Shown: piece by piece, positions 1-6,338 of the stretch
How positions within the stretch are numbered: the stretch's first letter is position 1
Layout of the letters: each line of letters begins with the position of its first letter
Source of the DNA: DHVE2 group archaeon
GTDB lineage: Archaea > Thermoplasmatota > Thermoplasmata > Thermoplasmatales > Aciduliprofundaceae
Assembly (NCBI GenBank): GCA_015520975.1
Contig: WAOZ01000215.1
Span: 1 to 8,421 of the forward strand
Direction of reading: 5' to 3'
Length of the DNA stretch: 8,421 nt
Program-made: the position numbers and the translations under genes
The notes under the pieces: generated by a model
Told to the model about the DNA's origin: nothing
The model's database searches: none
Seen by the model: the letters and a program-made list of their open reading frames with translations, nothing else

Positions 1-30
1 ACAGACGTTTTGTGATTATGGCGCGTGGCT

Positions 31-48
31 AATGTTGTCCACAACCTT
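31..48. promoter_or_regulatory. Candidate operator: near-palindrome abutting the TATA box
   Basis: The core GTTGT-CC-ACAAC (34-45) is a perfect 5-bp dyad around a 2-base centre. Extended outward, the arms AATGTTGT and ACAACCTT pair at 7 of 8 positions. The dyad covers the place where the TFB recognition element should lie and touches the first T residues of the TATA box at 47-54, so a bound protein would block TBP/TFB. The first gene of the operon encodes a ribbon-helix-helix protein, a family that binds inverted repeats as dimers, so autoregulation is a natural guess. The dyad is seen in the sequence; its role is inferred. Confidence 0.4.
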
Positions 49-54
49 TTTATA
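47..54 (+). promoter_or_regulatory. Archaeal TATA box (TTTTTATA) of the sulfate-activation operon
   Basis: TTTTTATA is a good archaeal box A. A start site about 25 bases downstream would fall near 78-80, giving a leader of roughly 20 bases that carries the GAGGTGA ribosome-binding site (89-95) of the first gene. No equally good box occurs before the next six genes, which are spaced by 10 bases or fewer or overlap, so this promoter probably drives everything to about 6299. Confidence 0.65.
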
Positions 55-70
55 CCTTACCCCTTTACCT

Positions 71-86
71 TAATTAAATATAATTA
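71..86. repeat. A/T-only imperfect palindrome at the predicted transcription start
   Basis: Two TAATTA half-sites (71-76 and 81-86) are spaced 10 bp centre to centre, one helical turn, and the 16-bp block is symmetric at 14 positions. It lies where the transcript should begin. It could be a second operator half-site pair or simply an A/T-rich initiator region; composition alone makes such symmetry fairly likely. Confidence 0.25.
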
Positions 87-100
87 ACGAGGTGAGATGA

Positions 101-328
101 ATGGCAGACGAAAAGGAAAAGAAATTTACGACGGTGTCCATACCGACACCTCTGTTCAAGAAAATAGAAGAAAGAATAAAGGGAACGGGCTTTACAAGTG
201 TGAGCAGTTATGTGACCTATGTTCTCAGAGAGATAATCGCCGAGGATGAGAAGGATGAGGAACCTTTCAGCAAAGAGGACGAAGAGAGAGTTAAAGAGAG
301 ACTGAGGGCGCTGGGATATCTGGACTGA
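101..328 (+). CDS. Small ribbon-helix-helix (CopG/Arc-like) protein, likely operon regulator
   Basis: This is a 75-residue acidic protein. Residues 8-14 (KFTTVSI) form the expected DNA-contacting strand, residues 16-28 the first helix, GTGFTS (28-33) the turn and 34-47 the second helix, which together give a complete ribbon-helix-helix fold. Residues 48-75 are an acidic linker ending in RLRALGYLD, a tail not needed for DNA binding. From memory, similar tails end many sulfatase and phosphodiesterase proteins. The ATG at 101 has GAGGTGA (89-95) five bases upstream; the ATG at 97 is out of frame. It is the first gene of the operon, 10 bases before sat, with a dyad over its promoter, so a role as transcriptional regulator of sulfate activation is likely. 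The fold is fairly secure; the regulatory target is inferred. It could instead act through protein-protein contacts. Confidence 0.8.
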   Translation: MADEKEKKFTTVSIPTPLFKKIEERIKGTGFTSVSSYVTYVLREIIAEDEKDEEPFSKEDEERVKERLRALGYLD

Positions 329-333
329 GGTGA
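327..333 (+). promoter_or_regulatory. Ribosome-binding site that fixes the sat start at 339
   Basis: GAGGTGA overlaps the TGA stop of the upstream gene (326-328) and sits five bases before the GTG at 339, the same spacing as at the first gene. The alternative in-frame GTG at 330 lies inside this site and so is unlikely to be used. Confidence 0.65.
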
Positions 334-338
334 TTTTC

Positions 339-1475
339 GTGAACAGTCCGCACGGTGGAAAACTTATAGAGAGAGTTGATTTTAGCGAAAGAAAAAAAGA
401 AGAAGCAAGGGAAATGCCTCATAAGGAAATAACTCTTGACGATGCCCGTGATATCGCGAATATAGCGCACGGAGTGTTCTCGCCCCTCGAGGGATACATG
501 ACCCGTGAGGATTTTCTCAATGTGCTTGAAGAAGGGCGATTATCCAATGATTTGCCCTGGACTATACCCGTGGTGATGGATGTCGATAAGCAGGAAATTG
601 AGGAAATTCTGGAAGGGGATGAAATCGCGCTGTTTTACGAGGGCAAACCGCTGGCCATACTGGAGGTTGAAGAGATTTACCCGTACGATAAAAAAGAGTA
701 TGCCCAGAAAGTGTTCGGAACCACAAGCATAGAGCATCCAGGCGTTGCAAGAATAATGGAGAAGAACGAGCATCTAGTTGGTGGAAAGATAACCCTTCTG
801 GAAGATCCGCCGACCAGATTCCCTAAATATCGTCTGTGGCCGAAAGAAACCCGCGTCCTTTTCAAGGAGATGGGATGGAAAACCATAGTGGGGTTCCAGA
901 CCAGAAATGCGCCGCATGTGGGGCATGAATATGTTCAGAAAACCGCGCTCACATTCGTGGACGGGTTGTTCATAAATCCGCTTATTGGAAAGAAGAAAAA
1001 GGGCGATTTCAAGGATGAGGTCATAATAAAAGCGTATGAGGCCCTTTTCGAGCATTATTATCCGAAAAATTCTGCAACTCTGGCGATACTGGAAACGGAG
1101 ATGAGATATGCGGGACCCAGAGAGGCTATTTTCCATGCAATAATGAGAAAGAATTTCGGCTGCACGCACTTTATAGTGGGTAGAGACCACGCAGGTGTTG
1201 GAAACTTCTATGGACCTTACGATGCACAGGAAATATTCTACGATTATCCTGACCTTGGCATCACACCGTTCTTCTTCCGCTCGTTCTTCTACTGCAAAAA
1301 ATGCGGTAGCGTTGTGAACGATAAAATATGTCCGCACAGTGATGATGAGCATATCAATTTCTCAGGAACCAAGATTAGAAAGATGCTGATAGAGGGAAAG
1401 AGACCACCAGAACTGATGATGCGTCTGGAAGTTGCCGATGCTATTCTCGAATTTGAGAATCCTTTCGTGGAGTGA
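339..1475 (+). CDS. sat: Sulfate adenylyltransferase (ATP sulfurylase)
   Basis: This cytoplasmic enzyme converts ATP and sulfate to adenosine 5'-phosphosulfate (APS) and pyrophosphate, the first step of sulfate activation. The 378-residue length matches the monofunctional prokaryotic/archaeal Sat type. Seen in order from the GTG at 339: the PHGGKL start (4-9) and AHGVFSPLEGYM (43-54) of the PUA-like N-terminal domain; the nucleotide-binding QTRNAPHVGHE (187-197) with its HxGH pair; GRDHAGVG (281-288); a Cys/His cluster at C319, C322, C331 and H333, like the zinc site of Thermus Sat; and SGTKIR (342-347). There is no fused kinase domain; APS kinase is a separate gene at 3770. A longer start at 330 would add three residues but lies inside the ribosome-binding site. 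All key motifs are intact, so it should be active. In the forward direction it depends on downstream APS use and pyrophosphate removal. Confidence 0.97.
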   Translation: MNSPHGGKLIERVDFSERKKEEAREMPHKEITLDDARDIANIAHGVFSPLEGYMTREDFLNVLEEGRLSNDLPWTIPVVMDVDKQEIEEILEGDEIALFYEGKPLAILEVEEIYPYDKKEYAQKVFGTTSIEHPGVARIMEKNEHLVGGKITLLEDPPTRFPKYRLWPKETRVLFKEMGWKTIVGFQTRNAPHVGHEYVQKTALTFVDGLFINPLIGKKKKGDFKDEVIIKAYEALFEHYYPKNSATLAILETEMRYAGPREAIFHAIMRKNFGCTHFIVGRDHAGVGNFYGPYDAQEIFYDYPDLGITPFFFRSFFYCKKCGSVVNDKICPHSDDEHINFSGTKIRKMLIEGKRPPELMMRLEVADAILEFENPFVE

Positions 1476-1481
1476 AGGGTC

Positions 1482-2396
1482 ATGATACTTCATCACTGGG
1501 ACGCAGATGGCATATGCTCAGCAGCGATGTACATCAAAATCAATGGCTCTGATACTTTATTCACTCCCAAACTTGGCAATTTTTTCATAGATGATGAGGA
1601 TCTTGCTATTCTGAGAAACCATAGCCAAATAACAATACTCGATATGAATCTGCCGGATGTGGATAAACTGTGTTCCTTCGCCAAGATTCGCATCTATGAC
1701 CATCACCGCACCACACGAGTCGAATGCGCGGAGGAGCATTACAATCCTTATCTGTGGGGTGAAAGATTTCCGTCCACGACTACGGTTCTGGCCAGGCGAT
1801 TCTCGTACAGTGCCGACTACCTCGTGGCGATTGGAATAGTGGGTGATATGGGTCCAGCAGCGAAAAACATACCTGAATGGGCTCTTATCGAAAATCTAAT
1901 AAAAAATGGCATATCCTATGATTCCCTTGTCAAGGCTGCGGAGCTGCTCGACTCATCCTATAAGATTGGGAAAAGGGAGGAAGTAATAGAAAATGTGTAC
2001 CTTGCATTGCAGGGACTGGATGATATTCTCCACGCGGAGCATCTGTGGCGGAATCTAGATACGATTCAAAAAGAGGTGCAGCGCTGGGTTGAACTCGCCG
2101 ATGACAGGGGCAAATTTTTCTATCTCAAAATGAACACCGAAATGAACATAATATCCGCAGTGACCCGCAAACTCGCATGGGACGGTGGCAAAACGGCGAT
2201 TGTCGTGAATACCAAACCGGATAGGGATGAATTTTACATACGCTCACCCGATTCTGAATTTGATGCCACACCATTCATAGAGGAGGCGAAGAAGAGAGGA
2301 TACAGGGCGGGTGGCAAAAAAGAGGTTATGGGTGCAATACTGCCCAAAGGAGAAGGTGAGAAATTTGCAAACTATATTATGGAGGTTTTAAAATGA
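1482..2396 (+). CDS. DHH-family phosphoesterase (candidate PAP phosphatase)
   Basis: The 304-residue protein has the DHH metal-site motifs: HWDADG (5-10; H5, D7, D9), LDMN with D54, the signature DHH at 73-75 (YDHHRT), and GDMG with D122. A C-terminal DHHA1-like domain covers about 210-304. Its substrate loop, normally GGGHxxAAG, reads AGGKKEVMG here (276-284), so the usual His is Lys. Related bacterial NrnA-type enzymes degrade short RNAs and hydrolyse 3'-phosphoadenosine 5'-phosphate (PAP) to AMP. Between sat and cysC, a PAP-clearing role would make sense, because PAP is the by-product of PAPS use; this is inference. GGAG (1469-1472), overlapping the sat stop region, serves the ATG at 1482. 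The last codons overlap the next gene (ATGA at 2393-2396). Family assignment is secure; the substrate is not. Confidence 0.9.
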   Translation: MILHHWDADGICSAAMYIKINGSDTLFTPKLGNFFIDDEDLAILRNHSQITILDMNLPDVDKLCSFAKIRIYDHHRTTRVECAEEHYNPYLWGERFPSTTTVLARRFSYSADYLVAIGIVGDMGPAAKNIPEWALIENLIKNGISYDSLVKAAELLDSSYKIGKREEVIENVYLALQGLDDILHAEHLWRNLDTIQKEVQRWVELADDRGKFFYLKMNTEMNIISAVTRKLAWDGGKTAIVVNTKPDRDEFYIRSPDSEFDATPFIEEAKKRGYRAGGKKEVMGAILPKGEGEKFANYIMEVLK

Positions 2397-3763
2397 GAGT
2401 ATTTGTGATTGGACTGGACTGCGCAGAGCCCACGCTGGTATTTGAGAAATTTAAAGATGACATTCCAAATCTGAGGAAATTGTACGAGAACGGATTGCAT
2501 GGTACTATGAGAAGCACGACACCGCCCATAACCATACCTGCATGGATGGTTATGGCTACCAGCAAAAACCCGGGTAAACTTGGACTTTACGGATTCAGAC
2601 ACAGGAAGAACTATTCATACGAGGATATATGGATCGCAAATTCGTTAAAAATCAAGGAGAAAACTGTATGGGATATTGCGGGAGAAAACGGATTGAAAAG
2701 CATAATCATAGGCTTTCCGCCCACATATCCACCGAAGCCCATAAACGGATTTATGATCACCGATTTCATAACTCCCGGAATAGACAGTGAATGGACCTAT
2801 CCAAAGCATCTGAAAGATGAGATACTGATGTATTTCGACGATTATATTTTCGATGTTGTGTTTAGAACCGATAAAAAAGATGAGGTTATCAAGGAACTTT
2901 ACAAAATGACCGAAATAAGGTTCGATGTGATCAACCACTTTCTTGAAAATGTCAGGGAATGGTCTCTGTTCTGGTTCGTTGAGATTGGAGTTGACAGGGT
3001 GCACCATGCGTTCTGGAAATACATGGATGAGAATCATCATCTTTACCCTGGCAGGGGAAACAAATACGAGAATGTTATTCGGGATTATTACCGATACATA
3101 GACAGAAGAATCGGTGAAATACTCAAAAAGCTGCCAGAGGATACCGTGGTGATTGTTGTATCCGATCACGGAGCAAAGAGAATGAAAGGTTCGTTCTGCA
3201 TAAACGAGTGGCTCATAGAGCAGGGCTATCTGAAACTCAAAAAATATCCCGATGAGGTCGTTGATCTGACCAAAGCAGAGGTGGACTGGGCGAACACCAT
3301 CGCCTGGGGCTGGGGCGGATACTACGCGCGCATATTTTTGAATGTGAAGGGTAGAGAGAGGATGGGCGTCGTGGAGCCTGATGAATATGAAGATGTTCGT
3401 GACGAAATCACACGAAAAATCAAAGAGATACGGGGGCCAAACGGCGAAGAATGGAACACACTGGTACTCAAACCCGAAGAAGTCTATCCAGAACTGAACG
3501 GCGATCCGCCAGATTTAATGGTGTTTCTGGATGACCTTTATTGGCGCTCTGCTGGAACCATCGGATGGAAGAAAAAGTATCTTGAAGAGAACGATAAAGG
3601 TCCCGACGATGCGGTGCATAACTGGGACGGCATCTTCATAATCTCCGGACCGGGCGTGGAAAAGGGAAAGAGACATATTGATATTCGGGACATTGCGCCG
3701 ACGATACTGCACTTTCTCGGGCTTGAAATACCAGATGATATGGAAGGTAATGTTGTGAGGTGA
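2393..3763 (+). CDS. Type I phosphodiesterase / alkaline-phosphatase-superfamily enzyme
   Basis: The 456-residue protein belongs to the metal-dependent phosphodiesterase/nucleotide pyrophosphatase branch of the alkaline phosphatase superfamily. Metal and nucleophile residues appear in order: D9 in VIGLDCAEP, the likely nucleophile T47 in PPITIPAW, D201 and H205 in DRVHHAFW, D258-H259 in VSDHGAKR, and H409 in VHNWDG. The C-terminal IAPTILHFLGL block is typical of the superfamily. No signal peptide or membrane segment is seen, so it should be cytoplasmic. It starts at an ATG overlapping the DHH stop, with GGAGGT (2381-2386) six bases before, so the two are translationally coupled. It may hydrolyse a phosphodiester or sulfate ester linked to APS/PAPS metabolism, or act in sulfuryl transfer; the sequence does not decide. 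It ends soon after PDDMEGNVV, without the RLxALGYL tail I recall in many relatives. Confidence 0.88.
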   Translation: MRVFVIGLDCAEPTLVFEKFKDDIPNLRKLYENGLHGTMRSTTPPITIPAWMVMATSKNPGKLGLYGFRHRKNYSYEDIWIANSLKIKEKTVWDIAGENGLKSIIIGFPPTYPPKPINGFMITDFITPGIDSEWTYPKHLKDEILMYFDDYIFDVVFRTDKKDEVIKELYKMTEIRFDVINHFLENVREWSLFWFVEIGVDRVHHAFWKYMDENHHLYPGRGNKYENVIRDYYRYIDRRIGEILKKLPEDTVVIVVSDHGAKRMKGSFCINEWLIEQGYLKLKKYPDEVVDLTKAEVDWANTIAWGWGGYYARIFLNVKGRERMGVVEPDEYEDVRDEITRKIKEIRGPNGEEWNTLVLKPEEVYPELNGDPPDLMVFLDDLYWRSAGTIGWKKKYLEENDKGPDDAVHNWDGIFIISGPGVEKGKRHIDIRDIAPTILHFLGLEIPDDMEGNVVR

Positions 3764-3769
3764 TGAAAA

Positions 3770-4309
3770 ATGAAAGGAGCGACAATATGGTTTACCGGAT
3801 TGCCGTGTAGCGGTAAAACGACCGTTGCGGATAGGGTGTACAGCATACTTAAAGAAAAGGGTTATAAAGTTGAGCGATTGGATGGTGATATAATAAGAAA
3901 GAGTCCGATTTCCAGAGATCTGGGTTTCAGCAAAGAGGACAGACGAAAAAATCTTGAAAGAGTGGCATTCATAGCCAAACTCTTATCGAGGAACGATGTT
4001 ATAGTGCTTGCAACTTTCGTATCGCCGTACAACGATATTCGCAGGGATATAAGGGACATCATAGGCGCTGAGCGTTTCCATCTCGTATGGGCGAAATGCC
4101 CTGTGGAGGTGTGCATCCAGCGCGATGTTAAGGGAATGTACAAAAAAGCCCTTGCGGGAGAGATAAAGAATTTCACAGGAGTGGACGATCCGTTCGAAGA
4201 GCCCACTGATCCTCCTGCAAATCTTGTACTTGAGACCGATAAGGAGAGTGTGGAGGAAAGCGTTGAAAAGGTGCTTGAGTATATGAGGAGGCACGGAATA
4301 ATTGAATAG
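3770..4309 (+). CDS. cysC: Adenylylsulfate kinase (APS kinase)
   Basis: This enzyme phosphorylates APS at the 3' position with ATP to give PAPS, the second step of sulfate activation. The 179-residue length is that of a stand-alone CysC. Seen: the P-loop GLPCSGKT (10-17); LDGD (37-40); the DLGFSKEDRRKN segment (50-61) that contacts APS; FVSPYNDIR (83-91), with the Ser that is phosphorylated in some family members; and the lid region KGMYKKALAGEIKNFTG (121-137) followed by DDPFEEP (139-145). All are intact. GAGGTGA (3757-3763) ends with the stop codon of the preceding gene and lies six bases before the ATG at 3770. The 3' end overlaps the TTG start of the transporter by eight bases. With Sat in the same operon, the route to PAPS is complete. 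Confidence 0.97.
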   Translation: MKGATIWFTGLPCSGKTTVADRVYSILKEKGYKVERLDGDIIRKSPISRDLGFSKEDRRKNLERVAFIAKLLSRNDVIVLATFVSPYNDIRRDIRDIIGAERFHLVWAKCPVEVCIQRDVKGMYKKALAGEIKNFTGVDDPFEEPTDPPANLVLETDKESVEESVEKVLEYMRRHGIIE

Positions 4310-5651
4310 AAAAAACTACATCTCTCTTATTTTTGCGTTGTCTGTTTTGATAGTTTTCTATTTCATTCCAACTCCGTCGGGATTGAGTTACGCTGGGAAG
4401 ATGATGATCGGCGTTCTGATATTTGGCGCGATACTGTTTGTAACGGAGGCAATACCGCTGGGTATGGCGGGACTTACTGTGATGATAGTGCCTGTGATTT
4501 TGGGCATAACGGATAGCACCACGGTGTTCCATCTTTTTGGGAATAAAGCTGTATTTTTCCTCATAGGTGCGTTTATAATTGCTGCCGGATTTCAGAAAAG
4601 CGGATTGCATAAGAGAGTGGCGGTTAAGATAATCAATCATTTCGGAAACAGACCCTCAAAGTATCTGTTTGGAATTATTGTTATTGGGGCCTCACTATCT
4701 CTCGTCATGTCGCAGCACGGTGTGGTTGCACTTCTTCTGCCTATCGTTGCTTATTCATTAATGTACACTCCTCCAAACAGCAATATACGGAAGGGGGGGA
4801 TGATCGCACTGACTTACGGATGCTCCGTTGGAAGCATAGGCACGCTTTTAGGATGTGGCAGAAATCCATATACAGTTGCATTTCTTCAGCAAACAGCGGG
4901 TATTAACATAACATTCACTCAGTGGATTATGCTTGCTTTACCCGTGGTTTTGATTATGATTCCTCTCACATGGTTCTGGATTACCCGCATATTTCCACCG
5001 GAAAATGAAATTGAAATCAGGGCACCATCTGTAGAGAGAGAAATGTCCAAATCTGAACTAAAAGTCGCAGTTATCCTCATAATCACGATAATTGTTCTCG
5101 TGTTCGGCAGAGATTTTGATGTGGCGGTGGTTGTTATCGGCGGGGCTATCGCAATGTTCATAAGCGGAGTTCTCGAATGGAAAGATGTGGAGCGAACTAT
5201 TCCGTGGGGTGTTATATTGCTCTACGGAGGCGCCATAACTATGAGCGAGGGGCTTCAGAGTACTGGGGCATCGCTCTGGATAGCATCCAATCTTGTGAAT
5301 ATAATCGGTAAAAATCCTCAGGTGGTTCTGTTTGTTATGATAGTGACCACCATGCTTCTCACGGAGTTTATGAGCAATACTGCCGCCGTGGCGCTTATGC
5401 TACCAATAGGTGCGGGTCTTGCATCGGTCATACCGGGTTTGAATATAGTGGTGGTTTCTGTGGCGATTGCGCTCTCGGGAGGTTTCGCGTTTCTGTTCAT
5501 CATTGGCACGCCCGGGAACCTCATAACATACACGACGGGTTTTTACAAAACTAAAGATCTTTTTAAGGTTGGTGTATTTATGTTTGTGAGCGGTGTTGTG
5601 GTGATATACGGTGTTGCCAACACGCTTTGGCATCTACTGGGAGTGTGGTGA
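4302..5651 (+). CDS. SLC13/DASS-type anion transporter, probable sulfate importer
   Basis: The 449-residue, highly hydrophobic protein has about 11 membrane segments in two repeats, as in divalent anion:Na+ symporters. Family marks are TEAIPLGMAGL (48-58), YGCSVGSIGTLLG (172-184), the second-repeat hairpin TEFMSNTAAVALMLP (354-368) with the SNT motif at 358-360, and GTPGNLITYTTGF (402-414). The equivalent first-repeat hairpin reads MSQHGVVALLLP (136-147), so the usual SNT is SQH. Sulfate is the likely substrate because sat and cysC precede it; dicarboxylates remain possible. The start is TTG at 4302, inside the end of cysC, with AGGAGG (4286-4291) ten bases before. The next in-frame ATG (near 4401) would remove the first membrane helix. 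Residues 230-252 form a charged loop between the two halves. Confidence 0.88.
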   Translation: MNRKNYISLIFALSVLIVFYFIPTPSGLSYAGKMMIGVLIFGAILFVTEAIPLGMAGLTVMIVPVILGITDSTTVFHLFGNKAVFFLIGAFIIAAGFQKSGLHKRVAVKIINHFGNRPSKYLFGIIVIGASLSLVMSQHGVVALLLPIVAYSLMYTPPNSNIRKGGMIALTYGCSVGSIGTLLGCGRNPYTVAFLQQTAGINITFTQWIMLALPVVLIMIPLTWFWITRIFPPENEIEIRAPSVEREMSKSELKVAVILIITIIVLVFGRDFDVAVVVIGGAIAMFISGVLEWKDVERTIPWGVILLYGGAITMSEGLQSTGASLWIASNLVNIIGKNPQVVLFVMIVTTMLLTEFMSNTAAVALMLPIGAGLASVIPGLNIVVVSVAIALSGGFAFLFIIGTPGNLITYTTGFYKTKDLFKVGVFMFVSGVVVIYGVANTLWHLLGVW

Positions 5652-5654
5652 AAT

Positions 5655-6299
5655 ATGAAAGCATTGGTACCTGTACATCAAGAGATGTTTCCCGAAAACT
5701 CGCTCAAACGCGCGCCGGAGATATGTGATGCTGTAGAACTGCTTTACATAGTGGACAAAAAACTCATAGATAAAGTTCTTGCAGAATCCTCATACATCCT
5801 GCCCACCTATGCACTTGAGGAACTGAAGGAATTTGTGGTGAACACGCAGAAGATGGAAGCGGAAACACTTTGCAAAGAATTAAATGAGAGAATCACTGCG
5901 GAACTGCATTTCGAAATAGGGAATTACATCCGTATTCTGCTCGAATATACCGAGAAGGTTGCACCAGATGTTGTGATGATGGATCATTTCACACGCGCAG
6001 TTCTGAATACGAAAGTACCTGTATGGATAGACAGGGGCGTGAAAATCAAAGCATGCACATATGTGGTCACATCTCTTTTAAAAATCAACACACTCAGGGA
6101 GCATATATTATTTCTCAAAGATCTGTGCGCCCGATTAAATGCCGAATTTTACATACACTACGCTTCGGAAGATTCTGAGGGGAAAAAGGTACTGGCGCCT
6201 CTTGGGGAGGTAGTCTCAAAGCCCAGAGGCGAATTGATTGCGTATCAGAAAGATGGATTCAGAAAACCACCTTCGGAAAAGAATTTTATAATACTCTGA
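5655..6299 (+). CDS. Divergent UspA-like protein of unknown function
   Basis: This is a 214-residue soluble protein that I cannot name firmly. Residues 2-33 (KALVPVHQEM... to LLYIVD) resemble the first strand-helix-strand of universal stress proteins. Residues 84-125 (LHFEIGNYIRILLEY, then APDVVMMDH and VPVWID) resemble their later strands, including the closing 'PV' strand. The glycine-rich ATP loop (G-2x-G-9x-G-S/T) is absent: only about ten residues separate MMDH from VPVWID. The remainder (133-214) may be a reduced second copy, with CTYVVTSLL and AEFYIHYASED looking like strands. The ATG at 5655 lies three bases after the transporter stop, with GGTGA overlapping that stop. Its position directly behind an anion transporter suggests a cytoplasmic partner or regulator of transport, since Usp domains often accompany transporters. 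It is probably the last gene of the operon. Confidence 0.65.
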   Translation: MKALVPVHQEMFPENSLKRAPEICDAVELLYIVDKKLIDKVLAESSYILPTYALEELKEFVVNTQKMEAETLCKELNERITAELHFEIGNYIRILLEYTEKVAPDVVMMDHFTRAVLNTKVPVWIDRGVKIKACTYVVTSLLKINTLREHILFLKDLCARLNAEFYIHYASEDSEGKKVLAPLGEVVSKPRGELIAYQKDGFRKPPSEKNFIIL

Positions 6300-6304
6300 A
6301 CCGT

Positions 6305-6316
6305 AAAAATAATTAT
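6305..6316 (+). promoter_or_regulatory. A/T-rich TATA-like element of the second operon
   Basis: AAAAATAATTAT is the only A/T-rich box in the 39 bases between the two gene groups. An 8-base box ending near 6315 is about 24 bases before the ATG at 6339, the spacing expected if transcription starts at or next to that ATG (a leaderless mRNA). No Shine-Dalgarno site precedes either candidate start, which fits this reading. Confidence 0.4.
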
Positions 6317-6330
6317 GACAATACACATAC

Positions 6331-6338
6331 TCTTTTTT
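6331..6338 (+). terminator. Oligo-T run, possible archaeal terminator of the first operon
   Basis: TCTTTTTT, with six consecutive T, lies 32 bases after the last stop of the first gene group. Archaeal RNA polymerase often terminates at oligo-T tracts without a hairpin, and no stem-loop is evident here. The run ends exactly at the ATG of the next gene. It is short, so this is only a candidate. Confidence 0.3.

Noticed and set aside
330..338. GTG at 330 as the sat start
   Set aside because: It is inside the GAGGTGA site and would leave no ribosome-binding site upstream; GTG 339 has the standard five-base spacing.
774..1352. 192-codon minus-strand open frame
   Set aside because: It is fully antisense to the catalytic core of sat, with no motif and no ribosome-binding site of the local type.
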